Assembly (NCBI GenBank): GCA_023387775.1
Contig: JAEWHN010000183.1
Span: 1-43,348 of the forward strand
Reading direction: 5' to 3'
Source: Pseudomonadota bacterium
GTDB lineage: Bacteria > Pseudomonadota > Alphaproteobacteria > Rhizobiales > Rhizobiaceae
Length of the DNA stretch: 43,348 nt
The position numbers and the translations under genes are program-made. Positions 15,308 to 23,426 of the stretch are shown piece after piece; position 1 is the first letter of the stretch; each line of letters starts with the position of its first letter. The notes below the pieces were generated by a model, which was not told where the DNA came from, searched no databases, and worked only from the letters and a program-made list of their open reading frames with translations.

Positions 15308-16324
15308 GTGGAGTACAGGGGTCGAAAGCGCCTACCGTTATCGTTGCTCGTCGACCGCATGGCCAATGCGGGAAGCCGGACTTTCGGCCTGCGCCTCCAG
15401 GGCTTGCTGGTGGTTGATGTAGATATCGACACGCCGCAGGCCCGTGACTATGTCGAGCGTCGGTTCGGCACGTCGCCTGCCCGAACCCGCACCGGTCGGG
15501 GTTTCCACCTCTATTTCCGATTCGCAGGCGAAAAACCTAAGCAGATCCGACTGCCAGGCATCTCGATAGACTTCAAATCAGGTGAGAACGAGTTTGTCGT
15601 CGGCCCAGAATCTGAGCGACCGGACGGGGTAGTCTATCTGCCGGAAGGCCGCCTGCTGCCCCCCGAAAGTCTGCCATGGTTTGATGACCTGGATGAGAAC
15701 GCAAGCAAGCCAGAGCCGGCAAAGTGTAACGGGCGATACCCTCAGGGTGTGCGCCATCATATGCTGAAGCGACGTGCCCACCAGCTTGCCCTTACAGCCG
15801 AAAGCTTCGCAGACTTGTTCACCAACCTGTGCGCTTTCCGTGATTGGGAAATAGAACAGCCCGAGGACTTTTCTGACGCCCGGCTCGAAACACTGGCGCT
15901 GTGGTTCTGGAACAAACGCGAGCATGGCAATCTCTGGGCTGGAAAGAATTCCGTCGTCCAAATTCACCGGGCAGTGATCGACGATCTCTCCCGGCGTGGC
16001 GAAGGTCTCGCGATGCTGCTGTATACCTTGCTCGTTGCGGCCCACGGCCATAACCCCGATGCGCTATTTGCGATCGTCCCGGATGGCCTCCGCGCCAGCG
16101 GCCGGCTCAAAGCTGGCCGCCGCCAAATTTACGCTGCGATCGACCTGCTAATGGAGCTTGGCCTGCTTCGCTGTCGGATGCGGCCACAAGGAAATCGCAA
16201 CCACTACCTCTATGAGCTTGCGGATCCCAGACATGCAGGAGCAAGGGGAGAAGGGTCTAACCTTATATTAGTATCCGGAAAGGACACACACCGCAGCGCA
16301 GACGATCAGGAGCTTGCGGCGTGA
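15308..16324 (+). CDS. primase-polymerase-like replication protein
   Basis: A 338-residue protein with an archaeo-eukaryotic primase-type N-terminal domain: LLVVDVDIDTPQARDYVERR (acidic metal-binding DVD), then TRTGRGFHLYFRF (GR-x-H active-site strand) and ISIDFKSGENEFVVGPESE. The second half is helical with a probable winged helix near 260-300 (LKAGRRQIYAAIDLLMELGL). The first in-frame start is GTG at 15308, but protein-like sequence (SVLTSEISRLYSAGFSLLPL) continues upstream in frame without a start codon, see findings. It overlaps the next gene as GTGA. It probably replicates the element. Confidence 0.7.
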   Translation: MEYRGRKRLPLSLLVDRMANAGSRTFGLRLQGLLVVDVDIDTPQARDYVERRFGTSPARTRTGRGFHLYFRFAGEKPKQIRLPGISIDFKSGENEFVVGPESERPDGVVYLPEGRLLPPESLPWFDDLDENASKPEPAKCNGRYPQGVRHHMLKRRAHQLALTAESFADLFTNLCAFRDWEIEQPEDFSDARLETLALWFWNKREHGNLWAGKNSVVQIHRAVIDDLSRRGEGLAMLLYTLLVAAHGHNPDALFAIVPDGLRASGRLKAGRRQIYAAIDLLMELGLLRCRMRPQGNRNHYLYELADPRHAGARGEGSNLILVSGKDTHRSADDQELAA

Positions 16325-16530
16325 AGTCCGCTCAGCTCGACCTTTTCGACTGGGCCCAGAGCGGACCATCAGCCGTGGTCCTCGATTGGCATGAACCTTT
16401 TGCGGCCAAAGTCATGTCGCGCATCTACGAGTACGATGATGACCGTGCGAAGCCCTTCAACATCAACACAGTCACGCTTCTCCCCGATGCCGCGTCGAGA
16501 CTTTCTCGACGGTTCCCAAAAGAGGATTAG
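16321..16530 (+). CDS. small hypothetical protein after primase gene
   Basis: A 69-residue protein, beginning MKSAQLDLFDWAQSGPSAVV, that starts with GTG overlapping the primase stop (GTGA). No domain recognised. Coupling to the primase argues that it is real and belongs to the replication module. Confidence 0.5.
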   Translation: MKSAQLDLFDWAQSGPSAVVLDWHEPFAAKVMSRIYEYDDDRAKPFNINTVTLLPDAASRLSRRFPKED

Positions 16531-16592
16531 TTGAGTTCCCCAAGCGATTTCCGGCGGTTACCCACCCGGCAATTCAGCCCTTCAACGGGTGT

Positions 16593-16841
16593 GTGATCTT
16601 TGTCGGCGGAAACTGGATTGTTACCGGTGAAGCGGCAGATGTTCGCCGCTCCAGCGAGCGCGGTAACATTCTGGCCGCCCTCGAAGAGGCGACCGAACCC
16701 ATGTCCCCATCAGAGCTCGCAGATGTTACCGACATGAGGAACGGTAACATTCGCCGGCTGTTCTACTCGATGCCGAAGGCCCAGGAAGTGCAGAAATCCG
16801 GGCGTGGCCGCTATCTGCCCCCAAAGAATGCCGCTCAATGA
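16593..16841 (+). CDS. winged-helix-like small protein
   Basis: An 82-residue protein whose body reads RGNILAALEEATEPMSPSEL, then ADVTDMRNGNIRRLFYSMPK and GRGRYLPP. This is the usual helix-turn-helix plus wing arrangement of small winged-helix proteins or of the C-terminal domain of primase-helicases. The GTG at 16593 is a guess; the frame stays open upstream to 16531 and the protein may be a C-terminal fragment of a longer replication protein. Two GGTAACAT repeats lie inside the gene and others directly after it. Confidence 0.5.
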   Translation: MIFVGGNWIVTGEAADVRRSSERGNILAALEEATEPMSPSELADVTDMRNGNIRRLFYSMPKAQEVQKSGRGRYLPPKNAAQ

Positions 16842-16942
16842 GCACCAGATCGCGCACCCTGGTAACATCGGTAACATGGTAACAATCGCCGAAAAGAGCC
16901 CGCGACGAGAGCACCCAAAGTTACCTTGTTATCGATGTTACC
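16662..16942. repeat. GGTAACAT iteron-like repeat cluster
   Basis: The octamer GGTAACAT or its complement occurs at 16662-16669, 16723-16730 (complement), 16743-16750, 16861-16868, 16870-16877 and 16935-16942 (complement), with a 7/8 match at 16878-16885. Three stand head to tail at 16861-16885 just after the winged-helix gene. A cluster like this beside replication genes resembles an iteron origin or an operator array. Confidence 0.55.
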
Positions 16943-17226
16943 GGGGTATCGTTGCCTCTTGCAGGCAGCGCCTTTAACGGTCCCGACATTCTCAATGTTC
17001 CCCCTTCCGCCAGCCGAGCCAAAGCCGACTTCGGTGAATACGATCATGGTCGACTGCGCGTCTGCCACCACGATCGCGCGAACGCGCGCGATCTCCATAT
17101 CGTTGTGCGACGAAGAAGAGATGCTAGCGCAAGCCGCCTTTCTCCCAATTGGGGCCGCCAGTGGACTGGCAACTTTGGCCGCCTGCGGCTGGGATAGTAG
17201 AGGTGGAACTCCGCAAAGGCAGGGCA
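16943..17226. other. gene-free stretch after replication module
   Basis: No supportable gene; open frames on both strands lack family features and ribosome sites. It lies between the iteron-like cluster and a LysR relic. Confidence 0.35.
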
Positions 17227-17341
17227 TTAGTCGTCAAGGACGCGGATTACCTGGCCGTCGCTGATGAACGGCGTCGCCATGTCTCCGGCACAAAGCCGAG
17301 CCCGTAACCGGCCAGCGCGGCCTTAATGACCTGAACGCTGC
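17227..17341 (-). pseudogene. LysR-family regulator, C-terminal relic
   Basis: On the minus strand the sequence reads VQVIKAALAGYGLGFVPE, then after a one-base frameshift DMATPFISDGQVIRVLDD and stop. This matches the end of LysR-type effector domains (A-x-LAG-x-G-h-h-x-VP-E-D-M). It is distinct from the intact LysR gene that starts its own C-terminus 15 bp away. Only about 37 codons remain. It marks the right-hand scar of the mobile region. Confidence 0.6.
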
Positions 17342-17355
17342 ATTGGAAGACTAAA

Positions 17356-18267
17356 CTAATTCTTATGCAGAAGAAACGAAATAATAGACCTCATGTCATC
17401 ACTGATCTTTTTCTCCGAGTGATAAGAGAGGTAGTACGCGTACCCTGTTCTGAGCGATTGTGTACCAATCCGTACAAGGTTTCCTTGCCTCAACTCGTCT
17501 TCTAGAAGAAGCATGCTGCCAAGCGCAACGCCCTCGCCTTTCAAGGCCTTGCCGATCGAAAGGGACCAGGAATCGCACATTAGCCGTGGCCAACGGTCTA
17601 TGCCCAGAATCCCCAAGCGCTCGCCCCAGCGCTCCCAATTCACCCAGTCGGGGGCGTTTCTTTCATATTCCAGGAGCGAAGGGCCGCCCTCTGGCCACGG
17701 CTCCTGAAACGCCACTTCACCGGACTTAGTGATCTGCTCGGCGATGAAGGGCGCCGCGACAGGGAACAGTTCCTCAGCGCCAATCAGATGCATCTCCCAG
17801 CCCGGCAGGGGCTTCTTCATATACAGGATCGTCAGGTCGTGCTCTGGCGAGGACAGATCGCCGGTTCGATCTGAAGTATACAAATCGACCGCACAGGGTG
17901 ACTGGTGCAAGCCAAAGGCCTTGATACGGGGGGATAACCAGCAGGTGCTCACGGCGCTGTTGGCCGCGATGCGTATCGAGGTACGACTGAGCCCTCTGGT
18001 CGAAAGCAACGACGCCTCAAGATAGTCGAGACCCATAGCGACCTTTTCCGAGAGCTGTATGCCACTGTCGGTAAGATCAAGCATTCGGCCGGAGCGCAGA
18101 AATAGCTCCACCCCCAGCCAATCCTCTAACTGCTTGATCCGTTTCGATACCGCAGCCTGGGAGACGTAAAGTTCCGATGCCGCTCGAGTGAAGTTCCGGT
18201 GGCGGGCTGCGCTCTCGAAAAAGACCAACACTTCCAGTGGAGGCAACGATTGCCGGTACCGTTTCAT
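17356..18267 (-). CDS. LysR-family transcriptional regulator (GcvA-like)
   Basis: A 303-residue LysR regulator. The N-terminal winged helix-turn-helix is clear: LEVLVFFESAARHRNFTRAA, SELYVSQAAVSKRIKQLEDW, LGVELFLRSGR. The effector domain follows GcvA-type proteins. The gene diverges from the M24/dddP genes over a 96-bp spacer and has a perfect T-N11-A dyad at its own start codon. Control of the dddP cluster and itself is the obvious inference. The inducer may be DMSP, acrylate or a related compound, but nothing in the sequence shows this. Confidence 0.9.
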   Translation of the reverse strand: MKRYRQSLPPLEVLVFFESAARHRNFTRAASELYVSQAAVSKRIKQLEDWLGVELFLRSGRMLDLTDSGIQLSEKVAMGLDYLEASLLSTRGLSRTSIRIAANSAVSTCWLSPRIKAFGLHQSPCAVDLYTSDRTGDLSSPEHDLTILYMKKPLPGWEMHLIGAEELFPVAAPFIAEQITKSGEVAFQEPWPEGGPSLLEYERNAPDWVNWERWGERLGILGIDRWPRLMCDSWSLSIGKALKGEGVALGSMLLLEDELRQGNLVRIGTQSLRTGYAYYLSYHSEKKISDDMRSIISFLLHKN

Positions 18268-18280
18268 AACCGCAGGTTAT
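18266..18280. promoter_or_regulatory. LysR-type binding box (T-N11-A dyad)
   Basis: ATAACC-GCA-GGTTAT is a perfect dyad that fits the LysR T-N11-A rule (TAACCGCAGGTTA). It overlaps the first base pair of the LysR start codon and lies 84 bp from the divergent M24 gene. It is probably the autoregulatory and activation site. Confidence 0.6.
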
Positions 18281-18363
18281 CCAAATAAGCGAGAATTTTC
18301 ACCGTATGTAAGAACCATCCCTTCTGCAAGAATCGGCCCACTCTCACTAATCGGAGGCTATTT

Positions 18364-19620
18364 ATGCCTGGCTTTGATTGGCACGCAGAACGGAGCGATC
18401 TCCCTTCACTGAGGCAACTCGACCGCGAGCCGGAAGGCGACGGGATCGATATGCGCGCCGTGCAACTCTATCGAATGGAGAGCGTCCGTCGCGAAATGAA
18501 GGCACGCGGAATCGACGCCCTCATCTTGTGTGACTCGGTCAATATTCGATACGCGACCGGCACAAGGAATATGCAGGTCTTTACGATGCGGAACGCTCCG
18601 TCCCGGTACCTGGTCCTGACCGCCTGCCGATCAATCCTTTTTGAGTTCGCCGGCTGCGAGCATCTGGCTGCTGGATATCCGACAGTTGATGAGGTTCGGG
18701 CCGCGACGACGGTGAGCTTCGTCGCAGCCGGTCCTCGGATTGCCGAGCGCGAAAAGGCGTGGGCCGCGGAAATGGCCGACTTGTTGGCGGAACTGGTTGG
18801 CAAAGGCGCAACCGTCGGACTGGAGCGCCTGAATGCCGGCGCCGCAATCGCGTTGCGCGATCAAGGATTGAGGATTGTTGATGCCCAAGAGCCCGTCGAG
18901 ATGGCGCGTTGCATCAAATCGGCCGAGGAAATGAAATGCGTCGTCGCCTCGCTGCGGGCGACTGAAATCGGTGTCGGCAAGCTCAGGGAGGCGATCCGCC
19001 CGGGCCTGACCGAAGTCGAACTTTGGTCGGTCCTGCATCAATCGATCATTGCGCAGAACGGTGATTACTTCGAAACGCGATTGCTGAGCGCGGGTCAGAG
19101 AACCAACCCGTGGTTTCAGGAGACGAGCACTTCCGTCATCGGCGAAAACGAACTCATCGCCCTAGATACCGATGTGGTCGGCTGTTACGGCTACTATGCG
19201 GACTTTTCCCGCACGTTCCACTCAGGCTCCGGCAAGCCGTCGGAAGCCCAGAAGACCCTCTACAAGGTGGCTCATGAACAAGTCCACCACAACATGAGCA
19301 TTTTGAAGCCCGGGCTCTCGTTCAGGGAATACGCCGACAAGGCGTGGAACATACCGGAGAAATATTACAAGAATCGGTACTACGTTTCGATTCATGGCAT
19401 CGGGATGACCGGGGAGTATCCGTACATGTACCACCACGGTGACTTCCCGCATGCCGGATACGACGGGATCGTCCTGCCCGGCATGACGCTCTGCGTGGAA
19501 AGTTACATCGGCGAAGAGAATGGCTCGGAAGGCGCCAAGCTTGAGCAGCAAGTTCTTGTCACCGAGACGGGCGTGGAGCTGCTTTCCAAGTTTCCATTCG
19601 AAGACGACCTGCTTCAGTAA
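18364..19620 (+). CDS. M24-family metallohydrolase, DddP paralogue lacking catalytic Asp
   Basis: A 418-residue protein of the M24 (creatinase/aminopeptidase P, pita-bread) fold, clearly related to DddP encoded next door (IRYATGTRNMQVF, SAGQRTNPWFQET). All six metal ligands are kept: Asp268, Asp270, Asp280, His344, Glu379, Glu394. Tyr339 matches the substrate tyrosine of DddP. The position of the DddP catalytic Asp377 is Gly350 (HGIGMTGEYP), so it should not cleave DMSP by the DddP mechanism. ATG at 18364 has GGAGG upstream. Probably a peptidase/amidohydrolase-like enzyme acting on a related substrate. Confidence 0.8.
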   Translation: MPGFDWHAERSDLPSLRQLDREPEGDGIDMRAVQLYRMESVRREMKARGIDALILCDSVNIRYATGTRNMQVFTMRNAPSRYLVLTACRSILFEFAGCEHLAAGYPTVDEVRAATTVSFVAAGPRIAEREKAWAAEMADLLAELVGKGATVGLERLNAGAAIALRDQGLRIVDAQEPVEMARCIKSAEEMKCVVASLRATEIGVGKLREAIRPGLTEVELWSVLHQSIIAQNGDYFETRLLSAGQRTNPWFQETSTSVIGENELIALDTDVVGCYGYYADFSRTFHSGSGKPSEAQKTLYKVAHEQVHHNMSILKPGLSFREYADKAWNIPEKYYKNRYYVSIHGIGMTGEYPYMYHHGDFPHAGYDGIVLPGMTLCVESYIGEENGSEGAKLEQQVLVTETGVELLSKFPFEDDLLQ

Positions 19621-19689
19621 CCCGGAAACTTCGGCAACGGCGTCTCTCCAGTCTCTCGCGAAGTTCGCAGTTTCTTAAGGGGTCCCGGC

Positions 19690-21030
19690 ATGCAACTTCA
19701 CTATCGCGACATCCGCAAAATCGATCCCTCGCGGGGTAAAACGCTGGCGGATGGATCCGCGAACGATATGGATCGGGTTGAGATCGGCCCCACCGTTTTG
19801 GCCTTCAATGAGTGGGCCGAAGCCGGTCTTCAGCTCCCCGACCTGCCCCGAATGCGCGAGCATCGCTGGAGGCGTCTCGTCCAGTTCATCCAGGCGAGGG
19901 ACTACGGCGCACTGCTCCTGTTTGATCCGCTGAACATCCGGTACGCCACCGACAGCACCAACATGCAGTTGTGGAACACCCACAACCCATTCCGGGCCCT
20001 CCTGATCTGCGCCGACGGCTACATGGTCATCTGGGACTACAAGAACGCAATTTTCCTCAGCGAATTCAACCCGCTCATCAAGGAACAGCGTAGCGGTGCA
20101 AGCATGTTCTACTTCGACCGTGGCGATAAGATCCAGGAAGGCGCAGACATCTTCGCCAACGAGGTGCGGGAGGTAGTCGAGTCCCATTCGGGCCGGAACA
20201 AGCGGCTCGCGGTCGACAAAATCATGCTGCATGGCCTGAGGAGCCTGGAAGCTCAAGGGTTCGAGATCTTCCCCGGCGAGGAACTCACCGAAAAAGCGCG
20301 CGCCGTGAAAAACGCGGACGAGATACTCGCTATGCGCTGCGCCGTGCACGCTTGCGAAAAGTCAGTCGCTGAAATGGAACGCGCGGCGCGAGAAGGCGTG
20401 CCGAAGGGCCAAATGTCCGAAGACGACATCTGGGCGATCCTGCACGCTGAAAACATCCGCCGGGGCGGTGAGTGGATCGAAACCCGCCTGCTGGCCTCAG
20501 GTCCGCGTACCAACCCATGGTTCCAAGAATGCGGGCCGCGCATCGTTCAGGAAAACGAAATAGTGGCGTTCGATACCGACCTGATCGGCTCCTATGGCAT
20601 GTGCGTCGACATTTCCCGCACGTGGTGGATCGGCCGCGAAAAGCCGTCGAACGAGATGATCTACGCGATGCGTCACGGGCACGAGCACATCATGACGAAC
20701 ATGGAGTTGCTCGCGCCCGGGGTCAGTTTCAAGGACCTGGTGTTTGGCGGCCACCATTTGGAAGAACCATTCCAGAGGCAGAAGTACGGTACCAAGATGC
20801 ACGGCGCCGGCCTTTGCGACGAGTGGCCGCAAATGAGCTATCCGGACCGGTTCGTCGAGGGCGCCTACGACTACGCCCTTGAGCCCGGCATGATCATCTG
20901 CGTGGAGGCTCTGGTCTCCCCGGAAAACGGCAGCTTCTCAATCAAACTCGAGGACCAGGTCCTCATCACCGAGACCGGTTACGAAAACCTTACGTCCTAT
21001 CCCTTCGATCCTGCCCTGATGAATGAATGA
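19690..21030 (+). CDS. dddP: dimethylsulfoniopropionate (DMSP) lyase DddP
   Basis: A 446-residue M24-fold protein that cleaves DMSP into dimethyl sulfide and acrylate. It matches Roseobacter DddP in length and in long blocks (RKIDPSRG, FDPLNIRYATDSTNMQLWN, HNPFRALLICADGYMVIWDY, RGGEWIETRLLASGPRTNPW). The numbering is preserved exactly at the metal ligands Asp295, Asp297, Asp307, His371, Glu406 and Glu421, at Tyr366 and at the catalytic Asp377 (HGAGLCDEWP). ATG at 19690 follows AAGGGG. It lies 69 bp after its M24 paralogue and 46 bp before a binding-protein gene. Clearly DddP and not an ordinary peptidase. Confidence 0.93.
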   Translation: MQLHYRDIRKIDPSRGKTLADGSANDMDRVEIGPTVLAFNEWAEAGLQLPDLPRMREHRWRRLVQFIQARDYGALLLFDPLNIRYATDSTNMQLWNTHNPFRALLICADGYMVIWDYKNAIFLSEFNPLIKEQRSGASMFYFDRGDKIQEGADIFANEVREVVESHSGRNKRLAVDKIMLHGLRSLEAQGFEIFPGEELTEKARAVKNADEILAMRCAVHACEKSVAEMERAAREGVPKGQMSEDDIWAILHAENIRRGGEWIETRLLASGPRTNPWFQECGPRIVQENEIVAFDTDLIGSYGMCVDISRTWWIGREKPSNEMIYAMRHGHEHIMTNMELLAPGVSFKDLVFGGHHLEEPFQRQKYGTKMHGAGLCDEWPQMSYPDRFVEGAYDYALEPGMIICVEALVSPENGSFSIKLEDQVLITETGYENLTSYPFDPALMNE

Positions 21031-21076
21031 ATGCGGACCAATGACCAAACAGACATGTACAAAATAGGGGAACGCA

Positions 21077-22687
21077 ATGACCAATCATCATACAGAGACC
21101 ATGCTGAAATTGGCTGTGGAGGAGGCGACCAGCGGACGAATGTCCCGCCGCCGGTTTATGGAATTTGCAGCCGGCATGGGCATTTCGTTGATCGCAGGTT
21201 CGGGGCTATGGGTGAAAGCGGCCCAGGCGGCGCCCGCTCGGGGGGGGCATTTCCGCGTCGGCATCCACGACGGTAATACGACCGACTCACATGATCCTGG
21301 CACCTATGCGACGCGCCAGATGGTGTACCTCGCCCATCAATATCGCAGCTATCTGACGTTGATTGAGCCAGGCGGCGCGCTGGGGCCTGATCTGGCAACG
21401 GAATGGACCCCCAACCAGGACGCAACCGAGTGGACGTTCAAGCTTAATCCCAAGGCATACTTCCACAGTGGCAGGAAGGTTAAAGCCAGCGACGTGGTTG
21501 CTTCCATGAACTATCACCGTGGCGAGAAATCCGCTTCGGCAGCTCGGGAGCTCATGGGCCAAGCTACCGATGTCGTGGCCGATGGCGATGGTGCCGTGAT
21601 CTTCAAGCTGGGCAGCGGTATTGCGGACTGGCCATGGCTAATGACCGACTATCATCTGGCGATCTGCCCGGCCAAAGATGACGGCACGATCGACTGGCAG
21701 AGCGCTGACGGATCCGGTCCCTACAAGATCGATGACGGGCAGTTTGGTATCCGGTGGAAGCTCAGCCGCCACGAGCAATGGCACCTTGAAGGCGCCTATT
21801 TCGACACGGTGGAGATGATCGTGCTCAACGACGACACCGCCCGCCAGAGCGCCTTGCTCGCCGGCTCTGTCGACGTGGTCTCCTCGGTCAGCCTAGCAAC
21901 GCTGGAATTCCTGGCGCGCAGCCCGGACATCAAGGTCGATAACGTACCAAGCGCCGCCGCCATTACGATGCCGATGCTGTGCGACAGGGCGCCGTTCGAC
22001 AACGTGGATGTCAGAAACGCGCTGAAATTCGCGATTGATCGCGAGGATATCATCAAGCGGGTCATGCGCGGCAACGCCACGATCGGCAACGACTTCCATC
22101 TTTCGCCAGCGCAACCCTACTGGCCATCCAAAATTCCGCAGCGGGAGTATGATCCGGACCAGGCCCGGTCCCTCCTGAAGAAAGCGGGCATGGAGAATCT
22201 CAAGATAGAGATCAGTGTCGCGGAATCGCTGTTTCCCGGCGCAGTCAACGTTTGCGAGCTCTTTCAGCACCATGCTCAGAAGGCCGGAATCAACCTCAGT
22301 GTCACCCGTGAATCGGGGGACGGATACTATTCAAACGTATGGCTCAAGAAGCCGTTCTGCGTTGCATCGTGGGGTGCGCGTCCGACAGCGGACGTGATTT
22401 TCACGGAAGCCTACAAATCTCGCGTGCCGTGGAACGAAAGCCACTGGGAGAACGCGCAGTTCGACAAGCTGCTGCTTCAGGCGAAATCGGAGCTCGACGA
22501 AGGAAGGCGCGCCGAGATGTACGGGGAGATGTGCTCGCTTGCCCGGGACGACGGCGGGACAATAATCCCGATGTTCCTGAACTTCGTGTATGCGCGCAGG
22601 GCGAACGTGATGCATGGTGAGAAGCTTGCCGCCAGTTGGGAGCTTGACGGGGCGCGCGCACCCAGCCGGTGGTGGTTCGCCACCTAG
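21077..22687 (+). CDS. Tat-exported family-5 solute-binding protein
   Basis: A 536-residue periplasmic binding protein of the peptide/opine/nickel (family 5) ABC class. The N-terminus has a twin-arginine signal, SRRRFMEFAAGMGISLIAGS, with cleavage probably after AAQA. The mature part follows the family (GPDLATEWTPN, AYFHSGRKVKASDVVASMNY, AIDREDIIKRVMRG, YDPDQARSLLKKAGM). ATG at 21077 has AGGGGAA upstream. No permease or ATPase genes follow, unusual for this class, and the next 1 kb is rearranged sequence, so the rest of the transporter may have been lost or lies elsewhere. DMSP or a related compound is a possible ligand by context only. Confidence 0.88.
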   Translation: MTNHHTETMLKLAVEEATSGRMSRRRFMEFAAGMGISLIAGSGLWVKAAQAAPARGGHFRVGIHDGNTTDSHDPGTYATRQMVYLAHQYRSYLTLIEPGGALGPDLATEWTPNQDATEWTFKLNPKAYFHSGRKVKASDVVASMNYHRGEKSASAARELMGQATDVVADGDGAVIFKLGSGIADWPWLMTDYHLAICPAKDDGTIDWQSADGSGPYKIDDGQFGIRWKLSRHEQWHLEGAYFDTVEMIVLNDDTARQSALLAGSVDVVSSVSLATLEFLARSPDIKVDNVPSAAAITMPMLCDRAPFDNVDVRNALKFAIDREDIIKRVMRGNATIGNDFHLSPAQPYWPSKIPQREYDPDQARSLLKKAGMENLKIEISVAESLFPGAVNVCELFQHHAQKAGINLSVTRESGDGYYSNVWLKKPFCVASWGARPTADVIFTEAYKSRVPWNESHWENAQFDKLLLQAKSELDEGRRAEMYGEMCSLARDDGGTIIPMFLNFVYARRANVMHGEKLAASWELDGARAPSRWWFAT

Positions 22688-23170
22688 GCAATTCGATTGG
22701 TTCGTCCGGTTCAGCCCTGGAAGGTCCGGGGTCAAGGAAACTTGGTGAATTTCGGAAAGGGGAGGGTTTCCCTCTCTCGAAGGCGGGCCGTTCAGGCAGG
22801 CCAACAACATGGTCGCGTGCCGGAGGCGCCCTGGACTTGGCGCCACGCTTGATCGGACGGCCTTGGACAAGTGGCACCGGAACCTGCTGGACCACGGTCC
22901 GCTTGACCACTTCCATGACCCGCCCCCGCCTGGCCGATTCCGGCGGCTGTCCCTCAACTGAACGCTGCGCCGAGATGATGGCCAGATCGACGGCTCGCTC
23001 GATGCTAGGCCAGAATGGCGGATGGAGTGTTGCGACGAGAGCGGCATGACGCTCTTCGGAATTAAGTTCTCGGGCTAAGCCTTCGCGCCAAGAAACTCAA
23101 GCTATTCCCCAGGAATGTCTGCTTGCAGGCGCTATGAAACTGGTTTCCAACGACTGACATGGTGAAGGGT
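22688..23170. other. stretch without recognised gene after the binding protein
   Basis: A minus-strand frame gives protein-like sequence between about 23080 and 22700 (LNSEERHAALVATLHPPFWP, SIERAVDLAIISAQRS) that I cannot assign and that runs antisense into the binding-protein gene. It may be a decayed gene. No transporter subunits are visible. Confidence 0.3.
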
Positions 23171-23426
23171 TTGTTTTCGCCATCAATCAAAAGACCCGCC
23201 GTGCCTCATGCCACGGCGGGTCATCCTGACTGCCATGCTTGGAGAGTGATCCGTTCGCAGCCAGGATGAGTCACGCTCGCACAACTTCTGCCGCAAGTTG
23301 AGATGAAAAGACCCGCTGCGACAACCTTCGACAATCGCCTTGCGCCTGACCGTGAGCCACACGCATGCCGAGGCCGACCACGCTTGGTCCGCTAAAGCGT
23401 CGCACTGCGGCGAAAACAAAAGAAGA
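23171..23426. mobile_element. non-autonomous inverted-repeat element, long form (256 bp)
   Basis: The ends are TTGTTTTCGCC on the left and, at the right, GGCGAAAACAA followed by AAGAAG, an inverted pair of 11 bp. The first 23 bases and the last 53 bases are repeated, joined together, at 26050-26122. The roughly 180-bp interior encodes no transposase, so the element would need one in trans. It carries a strong GC hairpin at 23193-23222. Confidence 0.6.
23193..23222. terminator. GC-rich hairpin inside the long element
   Basis: GACCCGCCGTG and CACGGCGGGTC form a perfect 11-bp stem with an 8-base loop. No T-run follows on the plus strand; on the minus strand the next bases are TTTTGATTG, so it could terminate leftward transcription. 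Confidence 0.5.

Noticed and set aside
19621..19689. Inverted AACTTCG/CGAAGTT in the spacer before dddP
   Set aside because: Arms of 7 bp about 30 bp apart without a T-run; too weak to call a terminator or operator.
22401..23080. Protein-like minus-strand frame after the binding-protein gene
   Set aside because: Reads smoothly for about 120 codons but has no recognisable domain, no clear start and runs antisense into a real gene; kept only as an unassigned stretch.
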